Assembly (NCBI RefSeq): GCF_019295435.1
Contig: NZ_WEKL01000010.1
Location: forward strand, 62,001 to 126,000
Source of the DNA: Aquimarina litoralis
GTDB taxonomy: Bacteria; Bacteroidota; Bacteroidia; Flavobacteriales; Flavobacteriaceae
DNA length: 64,000 nucleotides
Reading direction: 5' to 3'
Position numbers and translations under genes: made by a program. The first letter of the stretch is position 1, and each line of letters starts with the position of its first letter. The notes beneath the pieces were generated by a model. It saw only the letters and a list, made by a program, of their open reading frames with translations. It was not told where the DNA came from and searched no databases. This document shows positions 1 to 10,038 of the stretch, in pieces.

Positions 1-1098
1 AATAGGGAGCATAGTATCGTTCATAACACTCGTTTTGATCTTCTTAGAACGATTTTTATATACTTCTACCGCTGTTTCTATCGCTTTAAAGATACGTTGC
101 TTGGTTAATGCAGAGATAAATACAATAGGTACATCTGTAAATGGCTCTATTTGTTTCCGGATATATTTTTCAAAATCTTTAAGTGTATTGCTTTCCTTAT
201 TTTCGATGAGATCCCACTTATTTACCAGAATCACAATTCCTTTTCGGTTACGTTCTGCTAACCAAAATATATTCTGTACTTGCGAATCAAATCCTCGTGT
301 CGCATCTAGCAATAATAAACAGACATCACTATGCTCTATAGCTCTTACAGATCTCATTACGGAATAAAACTCCAAATCTTCTTTCACCTTTGATTTACGA
401 CGTATTCCTGCAGTATCTACTAGGTTAAATTCAAATCCAAAGCGATTGTACTTAGTATCAATAGCGTCTCTAGTCGTTCCGGCAATATCGGTAACGATGT
501 ATCGATCTTCGCCTATAAGAGCATTGATAAATGAGGATTTTCCTGCATTTGGCCTTCCTACTACAGCAAAACGTGGTAGTTCAGAAACCTCTTCTTCTTC
601 CTGTTCTGGCAAGGCCTCTACTAATGCATCTAGTAATTCTCCAGTACCACTTCCATTTATACTAGCGATGGTATAATATTCTCCTAATCCCAGATTATAG
701 AACTCAACAGCATCGGCAGCTCTTTTGGCATTATCGACCTTATTTACAGCTACAAAAATGGGCTTATCTACTTTACGTAAAAGATTAGCCACTTCTTCAT
801 CCATACCAGTAATACCAGATTCTACATCTACCATAAAGATGATAGCATCTGCTTCATCAATAGCAAGTTCTACTTGTTTATCGATCTCTGCTTCGAAGAT
901 ATCATCACTACCTACTACATAACCACCTGTATCGATCAAAGAGAATTCTTTTCCATTCCAATCACTCTTACCATAGTGACGATCACGAGTAACTCCGCTC
1001 ACCGCATCTACGATAGCTTCTCTCCGTTGGATCAGTCTATTAAAAAAAGTAGATTTTCCTACATTAGGTCTCCCTACAATTGCCACTATATTGCTCAT
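1..1098 (-). CDS. der: Ribosome-assembly GTPase Der (EngA), 3' end cut by window edge
   Basis: Tandem-GTPase protein needed for maturation of the 50S ribosomal subunit in the cytoplasm. The reading frame starts at an ATG at 1098 and stays open to base 1, giving 366 residues of the usual ~435. Two full G domains are visible. The first has P-loop GRPNVGKS near residue 9, DTGG, and NKVD. The second has [12 protein letters not shown] and NKWD. The missing part is the C-terminal KH-like domain, which lies outside the window. A TAATTTTG box (1130-1123) sits about 25 bases before the start. The family call is certain; only the end is missing because of the window boundary, not because of mutation. 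Confidence 0.97.
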   Translation of the reverse strand, partial: MSNIVAIVGRPNVGKSTFFNRLIQRREAIVDAVSGVTRDRHYGKSDWNGKEFSLIDTGGYVVGSDDIFEAEIDKQVELAIDEADAIIFMVDVESGITGMDEEVANLLRKVDKPIFVAVNKVDNAKRAADAVEFYNLGLGEYYTIASINGSGTGELLDALVEALPEQEEEEVSELPRFAVVGRPNAGKSSFINALIGEDRYIVTDIAGTTRDAIDTKYNRFGFEFNLVDTAGIRRKSKVKEDLEFYSVMRSVRAIEHSDVCLLLLDATRGFDSQVQNIFWLAERNRKGIVILVNKWDLIENKESNTLKDFEKYIRKQIEPFTDVPIVFISALTKQRIFKAIETAVEVYKNRSKKIKTSVMNDTMLPI

Positions 1099-1122
1099 TA
1101 TCCTGAATTTCTAAAATTTGTG

Positions 1123-1130
1123 CAAAATTA
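1123..1130 (-). promoter_or_regulatory. Putative -7 promoter box for der
   Basis: TAATTTTG matches the Bacteroidota -7 consensus TAnnTTTG and lies 24 bases before the der ATG. A TTTAG about 17 bases upstream could be a weak -33 element. Pattern match only. Confidence 0.5.
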
Positions 1131-1206
1131 GTCTTTTTATTCTTCCTAAACTATTGATCCTGTAAGATGAAGTAAATAAAATGTGATGAAATAGGTACAA
1201 AAAACG

Positions 1207-1247
1207 AAAAAGCTCAACGGTCAGCGCATCGACCTATTGAACTTTTT
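1207..1247 (-). terminator. Intrinsic terminator after the choice-of-anchor I gene
   Basis: Imperfect inverted repeat with arms starting AAAAAG and ending CTTTTT. Read on the minus strand it gives a stem with GGTC/GACC near the loop and a T-rich tail. It lies about 100 bases past the stop of the upstream minus-strand gene and before der. Confidence 0.6.
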
Positions 1248-1349
1248 CATAATTGATAGTCAGTCAGTGAAATAATTACTTATCTCAAAGATATAAACAA
1301 ATCTATATAAGTTGGTTACTGTAAAACATCAAAATTTTTATGGACGTTT

Positions 1350-2876
1350 TTATTTCACTTCATAAATCGCTACAGAGTTTGAAACTTCATGTGTAACAAT
1401 CACTAAAGCATTACCTGTTGGGCTATCTTCAGCTTTTACAGTAATTAATCCTTCTGGAGAGATATCTGATGCATCTCGTAACCAATCTATAAATCTAGGA
1501 CTAATTGGGTTAGAAATATCATATACCATTATACCTCCTGTTCTTTCTAATCCTACAAACAACAATGTGTTTCCATCAACTTTTAGCACCTCTACAGCTT
1601 CTGGTTCTGCACCCTTATCATCGGATCTATTATCTACTCCGCTACCTTCATTACTATTAAAAACACTAGGATCAAATTCAAACACAGTTCTAGCAATCTG
1701 ATCACCACTATCGTATACCTTCACTCCTGTTGTTGTCCAAATAGTAAAAGATCTTCCTCCATATGCATAGATTTGATCAATATCACCATCACCGTCCGTA
1801 TCACCATTAGCAGTAGTAGTTTTTAAACGCCCAAGATTTTCATCTAATTGTAATGTTTCAGCATCTGGATATGCGATTGGATCCAAAGTTAAATCCTTAA
1901 CTCTTTCTTCTTCTGAGTATCCATCATAATCTCTGGCATCACCTTCATTTGCAGTAATTAAAAATCTTGCTCCTCTTATTTTGGCAAAAGTCATAGCATC
2001 TGGATGATAATATCCTAATACTGGCCAATTCTGAAAGTTCCCTACGATATCATCTCTATCACTCGCATCAATTTGATTTTCTGGCAGTGAGTAATCCTTT
2101 ACTCCTAGACCGGTAATATATCGTACAGTTTTAGTTCTTAAATCAATTACAGCGATCCCATTATTTTCTTGTAAAGCTACATAAGCGGTTCTTGAATCAT
2201 CAGAGACTGCAATGTATTCTGGTTCTATATCTTGGGCTAATGTTGCGTTTGGACCAAATACTCTAAAATCTTTTCCAATAGTACTACCATTAAACCTTGT
2301 AAAATCTACTTGACTTACTTGCCCTGTAGCAACCTCGATGATAGTAACAGAACCTTCGGGATCTACTGTATATTCATCATTAGGTTCTCCTTCGTTTGCT
2401 GCGATGATATATTTACCATTTGGACTAAATGTAACCATATCCGGTAATGCTCCAGCAGTATATGTTTCTAATAGCGTTTGCGAATCTGCATCGTATGTTG
2501 CAATGGTACCGTCTGCCTGTTTATTTGCTGCATTTTCTAATGCTACCGCCACTAACCCATCATGAACTGCCACACTATTTGGAATTCCATTTAAGGTAAT
2601 ATCTGAACCTGCTACAGGAGTAGAAGGGTTCGAAAGATCCCATACGGAAAGTTCTACATCATTAGGATTCACGACAAACAGTTTTGCAGTTTCTGGATCA
2701 AAAGCAGAAATTTCAGCAAAACCTTCATCTCCAGTTCCATTTATAAAACCTCCAATTTTGTTAAACGTAAGTTCGTCTGTAGTACCTCCACCTCCTTGAT
2801 AATCGTCAAGGTTACAAGAATAAAATAATCCTAAAGTCCCAATTACAACAAGACTTGATTTGTTAAAGATTTTCAT
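1350..2876 (-). CDS. Choice-of-anchor I domain lipoprotein
   Basis: Predicted exported lipoprotein of 508 residues. The N-terminus is a short hydrophobic signal ending in a lipobox-like FYSC (Cys about residue 21), followed by acidic and glycine-rich linker residues. The rest resembles the choice-of-anchor I domain, a beta-propeller-like fold also found in secreted alkaline phosphatases and nucleases. Visible hallmarks are ANEGEPND, ANEGDARDY, the RSFTIW segment, DKGAEPEA and the terminal ERTGGIMVYDI motif. No nuclease or phosphatase catalytic domain is attached, so this is the stand-alone form and its substrate is unknown. It is monocistronic, with its own terminator and a palindrome just upstream. 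There is no T9SS tail. Confidence 0.85.
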   Translation of the reverse strand: MKIFNKSSLVVIGTLGLFYSCNLDDYQGGGGTTDELTFNKIGGFINGTGDEGFAEISAFDPETAKLFVVNPNDVELSVWDLSNPSTPVAGSDITLNGIPNSVAVHDGLVAVALENAANKQADGTIATYDADSQTLLETYTAGALPDMVTFSPNGKYIIAANEGEPNDEYTVDPEGSVTIIEVATGQVSQVDFTRFNGSTIGKDFRVFGPNATLAQDIEPEYIAVSDDSRTAYVALQENNGIAVIDLRTKTVRYITGLGVKDYSLPENQIDASDRDDIVGNFQNWPVLGYYHPDAMTFAKIRGARFLITANEGDARDYDGYSEEERVKDLTLDPIAYPDAETLQLDENLGRLKTTTANGDTDGDGDIDQIYAYGGRSFTIWTTTGVKVYDSGDQIARTVFEFDPSVFNSNEGSGVDNRSDDKGAEPEAVEVLKVDGNTLLFVGLERTGGIMVYDISNPISPRFIDWLRDASDISPEGLITVKAEDSPTGNALVIVTHEVSNSVAIYEVK

Positions 2877-2893
2877 TATTAATTTGATTTGCG

Positions 2894-2905
2894 TTAGCTA
2901 GCTAA
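2894..2905. promoter_or_regulatory. 12-bp perfect palindrome upstream of the lipoprotein gene
   Basis: TTAGCTAGCTAA is its own reverse complement and lies 18 bases before the ATG at 2876. This is a typical place for a repressor site, but the cognate protein is unknown and a chance palindrome is possible. Confidence 0.3.
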
Positions 2906-2996
2906 ATTCAATAATGTGTATATCCTTAATGTTACGAAAAGAATAAATTAAATCAACTTTATAAATTCTTATGGTTAAGAAATTGTTAGATATAAA

Positions 2997-3027
2997 AAGC
3001 CCATTCGCTCTTAAAGCAAATGGGCTT
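2997..3027 (-). terminator. Intrinsic terminator after the giant surface protein
   Basis: Stem AAGCCCATT/AATGGGCTT with an additional inner GC pair. On the minus strand it is followed by TTTTTATA. It begins about 24 bases after the stop codon at 3051. Confidence 0.8.
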
Positions 3028-3050
3028 GTCTTATGATAGTTTGAAATAAA

Positions 3051-6000
3051 TTATTTCACAACGATCTTTTTCATTATTTCTCCTTCAGCATTCGAGATTT
3101 TTACTAAATACATTCCAGCAGATAATGTTCCTACCGTACTTAGATCTACCTCAAGTGTATTCTTTCCTTTTTGAATATTCATTACTGTTGTTTTCGACAT
3201 AAATCTTCCAGATAAACTATAGAAAGTAACCTGAACATCATCTTTATCTCTTGTTGTAAACATATCTAATGAAACTTTATCTGTTGAGCTTACTACAGTA
3301 GGATATAAAGCATTCACACTTGTTGGGCTTCCACCAAGTCCAAGTCCTCCACCACAATCATCTACAAATACAGTAACTTCATCTCTATCTAAACAACCAT
3401 TTCTAATAATCGTAAGAATGTAAGTTGTAGTAACGGTTGGCGTAACTGTAACAGATTGCGTATTTCCGGCAGACCCTGATGGTGATGACCATAAGAAAAT
3501 ATCTCCATCGGAGGCTGTTAATACTGCAGATTCACCTAAACAAATTGTTTGGTCTGGTCCTGCATCAGCAGTTCCTACACAACCAATCAGTACTCTAACA
3601 CTATCAGTATCTGAACATTCTCCTCTAAACGCAGTCACGGAATACGTTGTAGTTACTGTAGGAGCAACTGTAATAGACTGTGTAGTCTCTCCAGTTGACC
3701 AAAGGTAGGTATCTCCTCCTGTAGCTGTTAACACTACCAAAGCACCAGCTGTGCTTTCTACATCAATTCCTGCGTTTGCATCTATATCCACCACAAACAC
3801 GGTTACATCATCACTATCAGTGCATCCATCTTTTGTAACTTCAACAGTATATGTGGTAGTAACTGTAGGTTCTACAATAATAGATTGCGTTGTTTCTCCA
3901 GTTGACCAAAGATAGGTATCTCCTCCTGTAGCTGTTAAAACAACAGATTCCATCATACTTTTAGCAATACCATCTGAATTAATTTCTGTAGGGTTGCTAT
4001 CAGAAACATTACAAATAGTTTGATCTGGTCCTGCATCGGCTACCACTGTACAACCTTCTACGAATACAGTTACATCATCTGTAGCAGTACAACCATTTGA
4101 AGACGCCGTAACAGTATAGGTTGTAGTCGCATCTGGAGAAACATCAATTGTTGCCGTAGTCTCTCCGGTTGACCAAAGGTATGTATCTCCTCCAGTAGCA
4201 GTAAGTGTTGCTGTTTCTCCAGGAGCAATTGTTTGATCTTCTCCGGCATCTGCAGTTACAGAATTTACTGTTACAGTAACTTCATCCGTTGCAGAACAAT
4301 TTCCATTAGTTACTTCTACTGTATATGTTGTAGTAGCATCTGGTGAAACTTCAATGCTAGCAGTAGTTTCTCCTGTAGACCATAAAATATCTCCGGTTCC
4401 AACTACAGTAAGTGTTGTAGTTTCTCCAACACAAATATCCTGATCTTCTCCAGCATCCGCAGTTGCAGAATTAACTGTTACAGTAACCTCATCTGTTGCA
4501 GAGCAATCTCCGTTAGTAACTTCTACTGTATATGTTGTAGTAGTATCCGGTGAAACTTCAATGCTAGCAGTAGTTTCTCCTGTAGACCATAAAATATCTC
4601 CAGTTCCAACTACAGTAAGTATAGCGGTTTCTCCAACACAAATATCCTGATCTTCTCCAGCATCCGCAGTTGCAGAATTAACTGTTACAGTAACCTCATC
4701 TGTTGCTGAGCAATCTCCATTAGTAACTTCTACTGTATATGTTGTAGTAGTATCCGGTGAAACTTCAATGCTAGTAGTAGTTTCTCCTGTAGACCATAAA
4801 ATATCTCCGGTTCCAACTACAGTAAGTGTAGCAGTTTCTCCAACACAAATATCCTGATCTTCTCCAGCATCTGCCGTTGCAGAATTAACTGTTACAGTAA
4901 CCTCATCTGTTGCTGAGCAATCACCATTAGTAACTTCTACTGTATATGTAGTTGTAGTATCTGGTGAAACTTCAATGCTAGCAGTAGTTTCTCCCGTAGA
5001 CCATAAAATATCTCCAGTTCCAACTACAGTAAGTGTAGCAGTTTCTCCAACACAAATATCCTGATCTTCTACAGCATCTGCCGTTGCAGAATTTACAATT
5101 ACTGTTACTTCATCCTCACCAACACATTCAGTACAACCGGTTACTGTCACTGTATATGTAGTATCTTCTTCTGGTGAAACTGTAATGCTTTGTGTAGTTT
5201 CTCCTGTAGACCATAAATATTGAACTTGTCCTTCTTCTTGAGAAATACAATCCCCAATATTAATATTAAAATCTCCAAATGAATCAGGGTTTCCTTCTAA
5301 GTTAAACCATCCTGATCCTCCATAAACTGCCGGAGTATATTCAAATACATTTGCTCCATTTCCAACTTGGAATGCTTCTCCTCTTCTGGAAATATCATAG
5401 CTTAATGCTCCGTCTATTTGTGTAATAGTTCCGCTAATTCCTGTGTAATATATCCAACCAGTTGGATCTTCAGTCTGGCAAGAACTTGCTTTAGGACTTC
5501 CTGCAGGTGGTACATCTGTAAATCCAGTAAAAGTAGCATCTACCATAAAGGATGTGTTTGTAGAATTGTACTCAAAAACTTCTCCTTTTAAAGTAGCAGT
5601 TCCATCTATGGCATTTTCACTCCAAACTAGATCTACATTTCTAAACCATAATCTGGTACCATTATCATTTATAAATACTACGAATTGGTGATGTCTTCCT
5701 CTACAATAGTCTGTATCTTTAATTCCAAACTCTACGCAATCACCACAATTATCAATTCCTGTAGCTTGCGCTGTTAACGTTACTTCTTCTCCTAAGCAAA
5801 TTTCTTGATCTTCACCTGCATCAACAATTACAGGATCATTTACAACAACTGTTACAGAATCAGTTGCTTCACAACTACCGCTAGTTGCTGTCACTGTATA
5901 GGTTGTCGTTTCTGTTGGAGATACTGTAATACTTTCAGTAGTTTCTCCTGTAGACCAAATAAATGTACCTTCACCCGTAGCTGTTAATGTTACCTCTTCA

Positions 6001-8573
6001 CCTAAACATACATTTTGATCATCTCCAGCATCTACGACAGCAGACTTAACTATAACTTTTACCTCATCTGTAGCTGTACAACCGTTACAATTGGTAACAG
6101 TAACTGTATAAACTGTATCTTCCTCTGGAGATACTGTTATTGATTCCGTTGTTTCTCCTGTAGACCATAAGAAAGTTGTATCATTTGTTTCAGAACTAAT
6201 ACAATCTCCAAAGTTAAAATTGAAATCTCCAACTGGATATTCATTATTATCAGTATCAAACCAACCACAAGCTCCGAATTTTCCTAATTCAGTTTCTGTT
6301 TGATTAGCACCGTTACCCATTTGGAAAGCAGGGCCTCTTCTAGTTAAAGTAGTAGACCAAGATCCATCTTCACTTATAATCGTTCCTGTAAATTCTGTGT
6401 AATATTCCCATCCTGATTCATCTTCATCATTACAAATGTGAGATTTTGGGCTATTAGCAGGCGCTGTAGTTACTTTTCCTGTAAATACTACATCTACTTC
6501 ATAATTAGATTGAGTAATTGTATAATCGAATACTGTCCCTTTTAAGGTAGCAGTTCCATCGGCTAACTCATTCCATTCTAAATCAACATTCGAGAAAAAT
6601 CTTCCTCCATCCAACCACAATACGTAGTTCTGATCTCCACGACAATAATCTGTATCTTGAACACCATATTCGATACAACTTTCACAACTTTCATTATTGT
6701 TAGTAGTTGCAGTTAACGTAACTTCGTCTCCAAGACAGATTTCCTGATCTTCTCCAGCTTCAACTTGTGGCGCATCGTTTATAACAACCTCTACTGAATC
6801 AGAAGCTTCACAATCTTCACAATCTTTAACGGTAACTGTATATGTTCCTCCTTCGTTAACTGTAATGGAAGGTGTTGTTTCTCCAGTAGACCATAAATAA
6901 CTTACTTCTGTGTTTGTAGTTGTTACACAATCTCCAAGGTTAAAATTGAAGTCTCCTCTATTATATTGACCATCGGTAGTATCAAACCAACCACAAGCTC
7001 CGAACTTTCCTAATTCAGTTTCTGTTTGATTCGCACCATTACCCATTTGGAAAGCAGGACCTCTTCTAGATAAATTAATAGACCACGATCCATCTGTACT
7101 TGTTACGGTACCTGTTAATCCTGTATAATAAATCCACCCATTCTCATCCTCATCATTACACACATGAGCCTTAGGACTATTTGCAGGTGTTGTGCTTGTT
7201 CTTCCAGAGAATACAGCATTAACTTCATATGTAGTTTGTGTTAATGTATGGTCAAAAATAGTACCTGTAAGTGTCGCCGTTCCATCTGCTAACTCAATCC
7301 ATTCTAAATCTACATTAGAGAACCATCTTGGATTGTTTCCATCAGTTAACCACATTACATAATCTTGATCTCTTCTACAGTTATTCGTATTTGCTACATC
7401 ATATGTCCCAATACAATCTTCACATTCAGAAGCTCCTCCCACAGTAGCTGTAAGTGTTACTTCTCCTTCTCCGCAAAATTCAGAATCTTCTCCTGCATCA
7501 ACCGTAAGTTCACAAATATCATTATCAGTACAAGCATCAAAAACATGTTGATGTAACTCTCCTTGAACATGATAATAATTAGCTGCTATAACCTGTCCAT
7601 TGATATTACCAGATGAATCCTTTGTAACATCAGATTTTGGAGCAAATAAACTTCCTACAATTGTTGAACCACCTTTTAGCGTTAAACTTGTATTGTTATA
7701 AAAATTCCATATAATAAAAGCTCCCTGAGGATCTCCGATACCTGCAAGATTTAGAATATTCCATTCAAAACTACCAGGTGCGTCTACGTTAATAATTAAA
7801 GGAGTATCTTGACTTGGAGCATTTTCAAATGTTAAATATGGAAGTGCTTGTAATTCTGTTCCTGTAAGGTTTAGAACATTTACTGTGTTTTGCGTTAGGG
7901 AAATTTTATTATCGCTACTCACCGTTAAATTTGGTGCCGTAGTGCTATAATTAGCCGAAACAGCTTCAAATTCAGTAAAAGCAGCCTCAAAGTCAATTAA
8001 ATTTCCATTACCTACAGAACCTTCTACCTGTTTTCTTTGTACTTGAACTCTTGGTTTAGCATCATAACTACCCGAAGTAACTCTTGTATTTACGGATGCA
8101 TTATTTCTATCTAAATCAAAAACTGATGACCCATTTAGATCTCCAACTTTTACATATCCTTGATTTAAATGAATCCCTTCTCCAGAAGTATAGATAATTC
8201 TTCCATTTACCACTAATGATGATGGCTGATCATCACCATTAAAAAAATTAGAACCTGCAGTTTGCGCTGCTACAGTAATAATTCCTTCCATAGTTAAATT
8301 TCCTCCTAGAGCAATAGGGCCTTCAGTATCACCACCTTTAAGAATGGTGTTATATCTAACAAACGCATTATATCCTAAAGCGTTTGTTAAAGGATTTTCA
8401 CATACTGGAGTTGAGGTAAAATTACTTTTACCTTTTTCTGCTACAGTATTAAATCCTGATGTCATTATAAAAATGACGATCATAGCTACGCTAAAGAGAG
8501 AAAACCCCATCTTTTGACGTAACGAGTTAAACTTGTTAGTAAATTTTGACATTGTGTAGTTTGTTTTTTTCAT
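3051..8573 (-). CDS. Giant T9SS-exported surface protein: choice-of-anchor A domain plus Ig-like repeats
   Basis: About 1840 residues from the ATG at 8573; a TTG six codons upstream is less likely because a signal peptide follows the ATG closely. Order: signal peptide (hydrophobic stretch near residue 30-40); choice-of-anchor A domain (about 55-345); three long modules (about 358-604, 604-848, 918-1161), each an Ig-like PKD/SprB-type strand pattern interrupted by a ~150-residue domain beginning at a CxxC pair; four near-identical 69-residue Ig repeats (about 1161-1438) built around the motif LWSTGETT; three more divergent copies; and a C-terminal T9SS type A sorting domain ending in MKKIVVK. 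The architecture points to a cell-surface adhesin or filament. No catalytic motif was seen. It is monocistronic, between der-side genes and era. Confidence 0.85.
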   Translation of the reverse strand: MKKTNYTMSKFTNKFNSLRQKMGFSLFSVAMIVIFIMTSGFNTVAEKGKSNFTSTPVCENPLTNALGYNAFVRYNTILKGGDTEGPIALGGNLTMEGIITVAAQTAGSNFFNGDDQPSSLVVNGRIIYTSGEGIHLNQGYVKVGDLNGSSVFDLDRNNASVNTRVTSGSYDAKPRVQVQRKQVEGSVGNGNLIDFEAAFTEFEAVSANYSTTAPNLTVSSDNKISLTQNTVNVLNLTGTELQALPYLTFENAPSQDTPLIINVDAPGSFEWNILNLAGIGDPQGAFIIWNFYNNTSLTLKGGSTIVGSLFAPKSDVTKDSSGNINGQVIAANYYHVQGELHQHVFDACTDNDICELTVDAGEDSEFCGEGEVTLTATVGGASECEDCIGTYDVANTNNCRRDQDYVMWLTDGNNPRWFSNVDLEWIELADGTATLTGTIFDHTLTQTTYEVNAVFSGRTSTTPANSPKAHVCNDEDENGWIYYTGLTGTVTSTDGSWSINLSRRGPAFQMGNGANQTETELGKFGACGWFDTTDGQYNRGDFNFNLGDCVTTTNTEVSYLWSTGETTPSITVNEGGTYTVTVKDCEDCEASDSVEVVINDAPQVEAGEDQEICLGDEVTLTATTNNNESCESCIEYGVQDTDYCRGDQNYVLWLDGGRFFSNVDLEWNELADGTATLKGTVFDYTITQSNYEVDVVFTGKVTTAPANSPKSHICNDEDESGWEYYTEFTGTIISEDGSWSTTLTRRGPAFQMGNGANQTETELGKFGACGWFDTDNNEYPVGDFNFNFGDCISSETNDTTFLWSTGETTESITVSPEEDTVYTVTVTNCNGCTATDEVKVIVKSAVVDAGDDQNVCLGEEVTLTATGEGTFIWSTGETTESITVSPTETTTYTVTATSGSCEATDSVTVVVNDPVIVDAGEDQEICLGEEVTLTAQATGIDNCGDCVEFGIKDTDYCRGRHHQFVVFINDNGTRLWFRNVDLVWSENAIDGTATLKGEVFEYNSTNTSFMVDATFTGFTDVPPAGSPKASSCQTEDPTGWIYYTGISGTITQIDGALSYDISRRGEAFQVGNGANVFEYTPAVYGGSGWFNLEGNPDSFGDFNINIGDCISQEEGQVQYLWSTGETTQSITVSPEEDTTYTVTVTGCTECVGEDEVTVIVNSATADAVEDQDICVGETATLTVVGTGDILWSTGETTASIEVSPDTTTTYTVEVTNGDCSATDEVTVTVNSATADAGEDQDICVGETATLTVVGTGDILWSTGETTTSIEVSPDTTTTYTVEVTNGDCSATDEVTVTVNSATADAGEDQDICVGETAILTVVGTGDILWSTGETTASIEVSPDTTTTYTVEVTNGDCSATDEVTVTVNSATADAGEDQDICVGETTTLTVVGTGDILWSTGETTASIEVSPDATTTYTVEVTNGNCSATDEVTVTVNSVTADAGEDQTIAPGETATLTATGGDTYLWSTGETTATIDVSPDATTTYTVTASSNGCTATDDVTVFVEGCTVVADAGPDQTICNVSDSNPTEINSDGIAKSMMESVVLTATGGDTYLWSTGETTQSIIVEPTVTTTYTVEVTKDGCTDSDDVTVFVVDIDANAGIDVESTAGALVVLTATGGDTYLWSTGETTQSITVAPTVTTTYSVTAFRGECSDTDSVRVLIGCVGTADAGPDQTICLGESAVLTASDGDIFLWSSPSGSAGNTQSVTVTPTVTTTYILTIIRNGCLDRDEVTVFVDDCGGGLGLGGSPTSVNALYPTVVSSTDKVSLDMFTTRDKDDVQVTFYSLSGRFMSKTTVMNIQKGKNTLEVDLSTVGTLSAGMYLVKISNAEGEIMKKIVVK
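4258..5085 (-). repeat. Four tandem 207-bp coding repeats
   Basis: Equivalent points recur at 4258, 4465, 4672, 4879 and 5086, an exact 207-bp (69-codon) period. Neighbouring units are almost identical at DNA level, including silent positions, which suggests recent expansion or gene conversion inside the surface-protein gene. Confidence 0.95.
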
Positions 8574-8939
8574 TTGAATTCGAAAATTCAAATTGGTTAA
8601 TTATTTTGGGTTTGTTCCATAAACAATAATCGACATAAATCCATCCATCAATTCTGAATCATGGTTTTGTGTGATTTATTATTTATTTGATTTTAAAAGT
8701 AAGCCGTTATAGAAAAACGTGTGAAGATAAAGTAAGTTTCATATCATATTTTGAGGGCTTTAGATATTATTAAGAATGCTAAATTAGCTGATTCACACCA
8801 AAAAAGCATAAAAAAAAGTATAAAAACGTTTAAATGCAGGATTTTATCTTCAAAATACAGTTTTCCCGTAATTGACGAAATTGAAAAACTCAAAAAAATC
8901 TTACAAACTAATTCCTAGGGAAATTTCACAAGTTTACAA
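8574..8939. other. 366-bp AT-rich intergenic stretch
   Basis: This lies between the start of the giant surface protein and the end of era, both on the minus strand. I found no convincing ORF, exact TAnnTTTG box or strong hairpin in it. Confidence 0.6.
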
Positions 8940-9821
8940 TTATTGGTTGTAGCCAAATCGTTTTAACTGTCTTTCGTTGTTTCGCCAGTTTTTATTGACT
9001 TTTACATACAGCTCTAGATAAATTTGTTTTCCAAAAAACTTCTCTAATTCTTTCCTAGCCTCTACTCCTACTCTTTTTAGTGCAGATCCCTTATGTCCTA
9101 TAATAATTCCTTTTTGGGAGTCCCTTTCCACCATAATTACAGACCTCATCCTAATGATTTTTTCATCTTCAAAAAACTCTTCCGTTTCCACCTCTACGGC
9201 ATATGGAATTTCCTTCTTGTAATGCAAAAGAATCTTTTCACGAATTGCTTCATTCACAAAAAATCGTTCAGGTCTATCTGTTAACTGGTCTTTAGGATAA
9301 AATGGAGGGGATTCTGGTAGTAATTCTATGATTCTGTCAAAAACTTCACGAACATTAAAATTTTCTAAGGCAGAGATTGGATACAATTCTGCATTAGGAA
9401 CTTTATCCGACCAAAACTGTACCTGCTCTTCTAATTGTTCCTGATTAGATTGATCTATCTTATTCAAAAGTAAAAACACAGGGATTTTTGCATTTTTTAT
9501 CTTATTAAAAAATGCTTCATCTTTAAGTTCTTTCTCTCCTATTTCTACCATGTAAATAAGAACATCCGCATCTTCAAAAGCAGATTTTACAAATCCCATC
9601 ATAGATTCTTGTAATTCATACGCAGGCTTTATAATACCAGGTGTATCCGATAAAATAACTTGAAAATCATCCCCATTTACGATTCCCAAAATTCTATGTC
9701 TGGTGGTTTGCGCTTTTGAAGTAATTATAGATAATCGCTCCCCTACAAAAGCATTCATTAATGTCGACTTTCCAACATTAGGATTCCCGATGATATTAAC
9801 AAAACCAGCTTTATGACTCAT
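8940..9821 (-). CDS. era: GTPase Era
   Basis: Small-subunit ribosome assembly GTPase that binds the 3' end of 16S rRNA. It has 293 residues, the normal length. The N-terminal G domain shows GNPNVGKS (about residue 12), the switch/G3 motif DTPG, and NKID. The C-terminal KH domain includes the typical IIGHKGSALKRVG segment followed by LYVKVNKNWRNN. The ATG start follows a TAACTTTG box by about 16 bases. The gene is divergent from the OmpA-family gene at 10039, so this gap holds two promoters. Nothing unusual. Confidence 0.97.
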   Translation of the reverse strand: MSHKAGFVNIIGNPNVGKSTLMNAFVGERLSIITSKAQTTRHRILGIVNGDDFQVILSDTPGIIKPAYELQESMMGFVKSAFEDADVLIYMVEIGEKELKDEAFFNKIKNAKIPVFLLLNKIDQSNQEQLEEQVQFWSDKVPNAELYPISALENFNVREVFDRIIELLPESPPFYPKDQLTDRPERFFVNEAIREKILLHYKKEIPYAVEVETEEFFEDEKIIRMRSVIMVERDSQKGIIIGHKGSALKRVGVEARKELEKFFGKQIYLELYVKVNKNWRNNERQLKRFGYNQ

Positions 9822-9837
9822 AAATATAATTTTAATG

Positions 9838-9845
9838 CAAAGTTA
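9838..9845 (-). promoter_or_regulatory. Putative -7 box for era
   Basis: TAACTTTG on the minus strand, 16 bases before the era ATG, matches TAnnTTTG. The -33 element is not clear at the usual distance. Confidence 0.5.
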
Positions 9846-10038
9846 GTTCATTATTCCACAAATCTATCCAACCTAATAGACTATTATTTTATAGTAATAA
9901 TGGATCTTTAACCTTACCAAATTGGCAGCTATCCATCATAAAAGAAGGTTCTTTTGTTAATTTTTTGTAAATTTAATTCCAGTATATTTTCAAAACCCCA
10001 CGAAAATACATTAGTGATAACAAAATACTGGGTTCATT

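Noticed and set aside
35-1131. Several plus-strand ORFs of 65-110 codons
   Set aside because: They lie opposite der, whose minus-strand frame encodes two complete G domains.
4258-5085. Regular near-identical repeats that could look like a CRISPR array
   Set aside because: Period is 207 bp, the repeats stay in one reading frame and encode Ig-like modules; no short repeat/spacer pattern and no cas genes.
8573-8591. Upstream TTG start of the giant surface protein
   Set aside because: The ATG at 8573 directly precedes the signal peptide; the TTG adds six residues without support.
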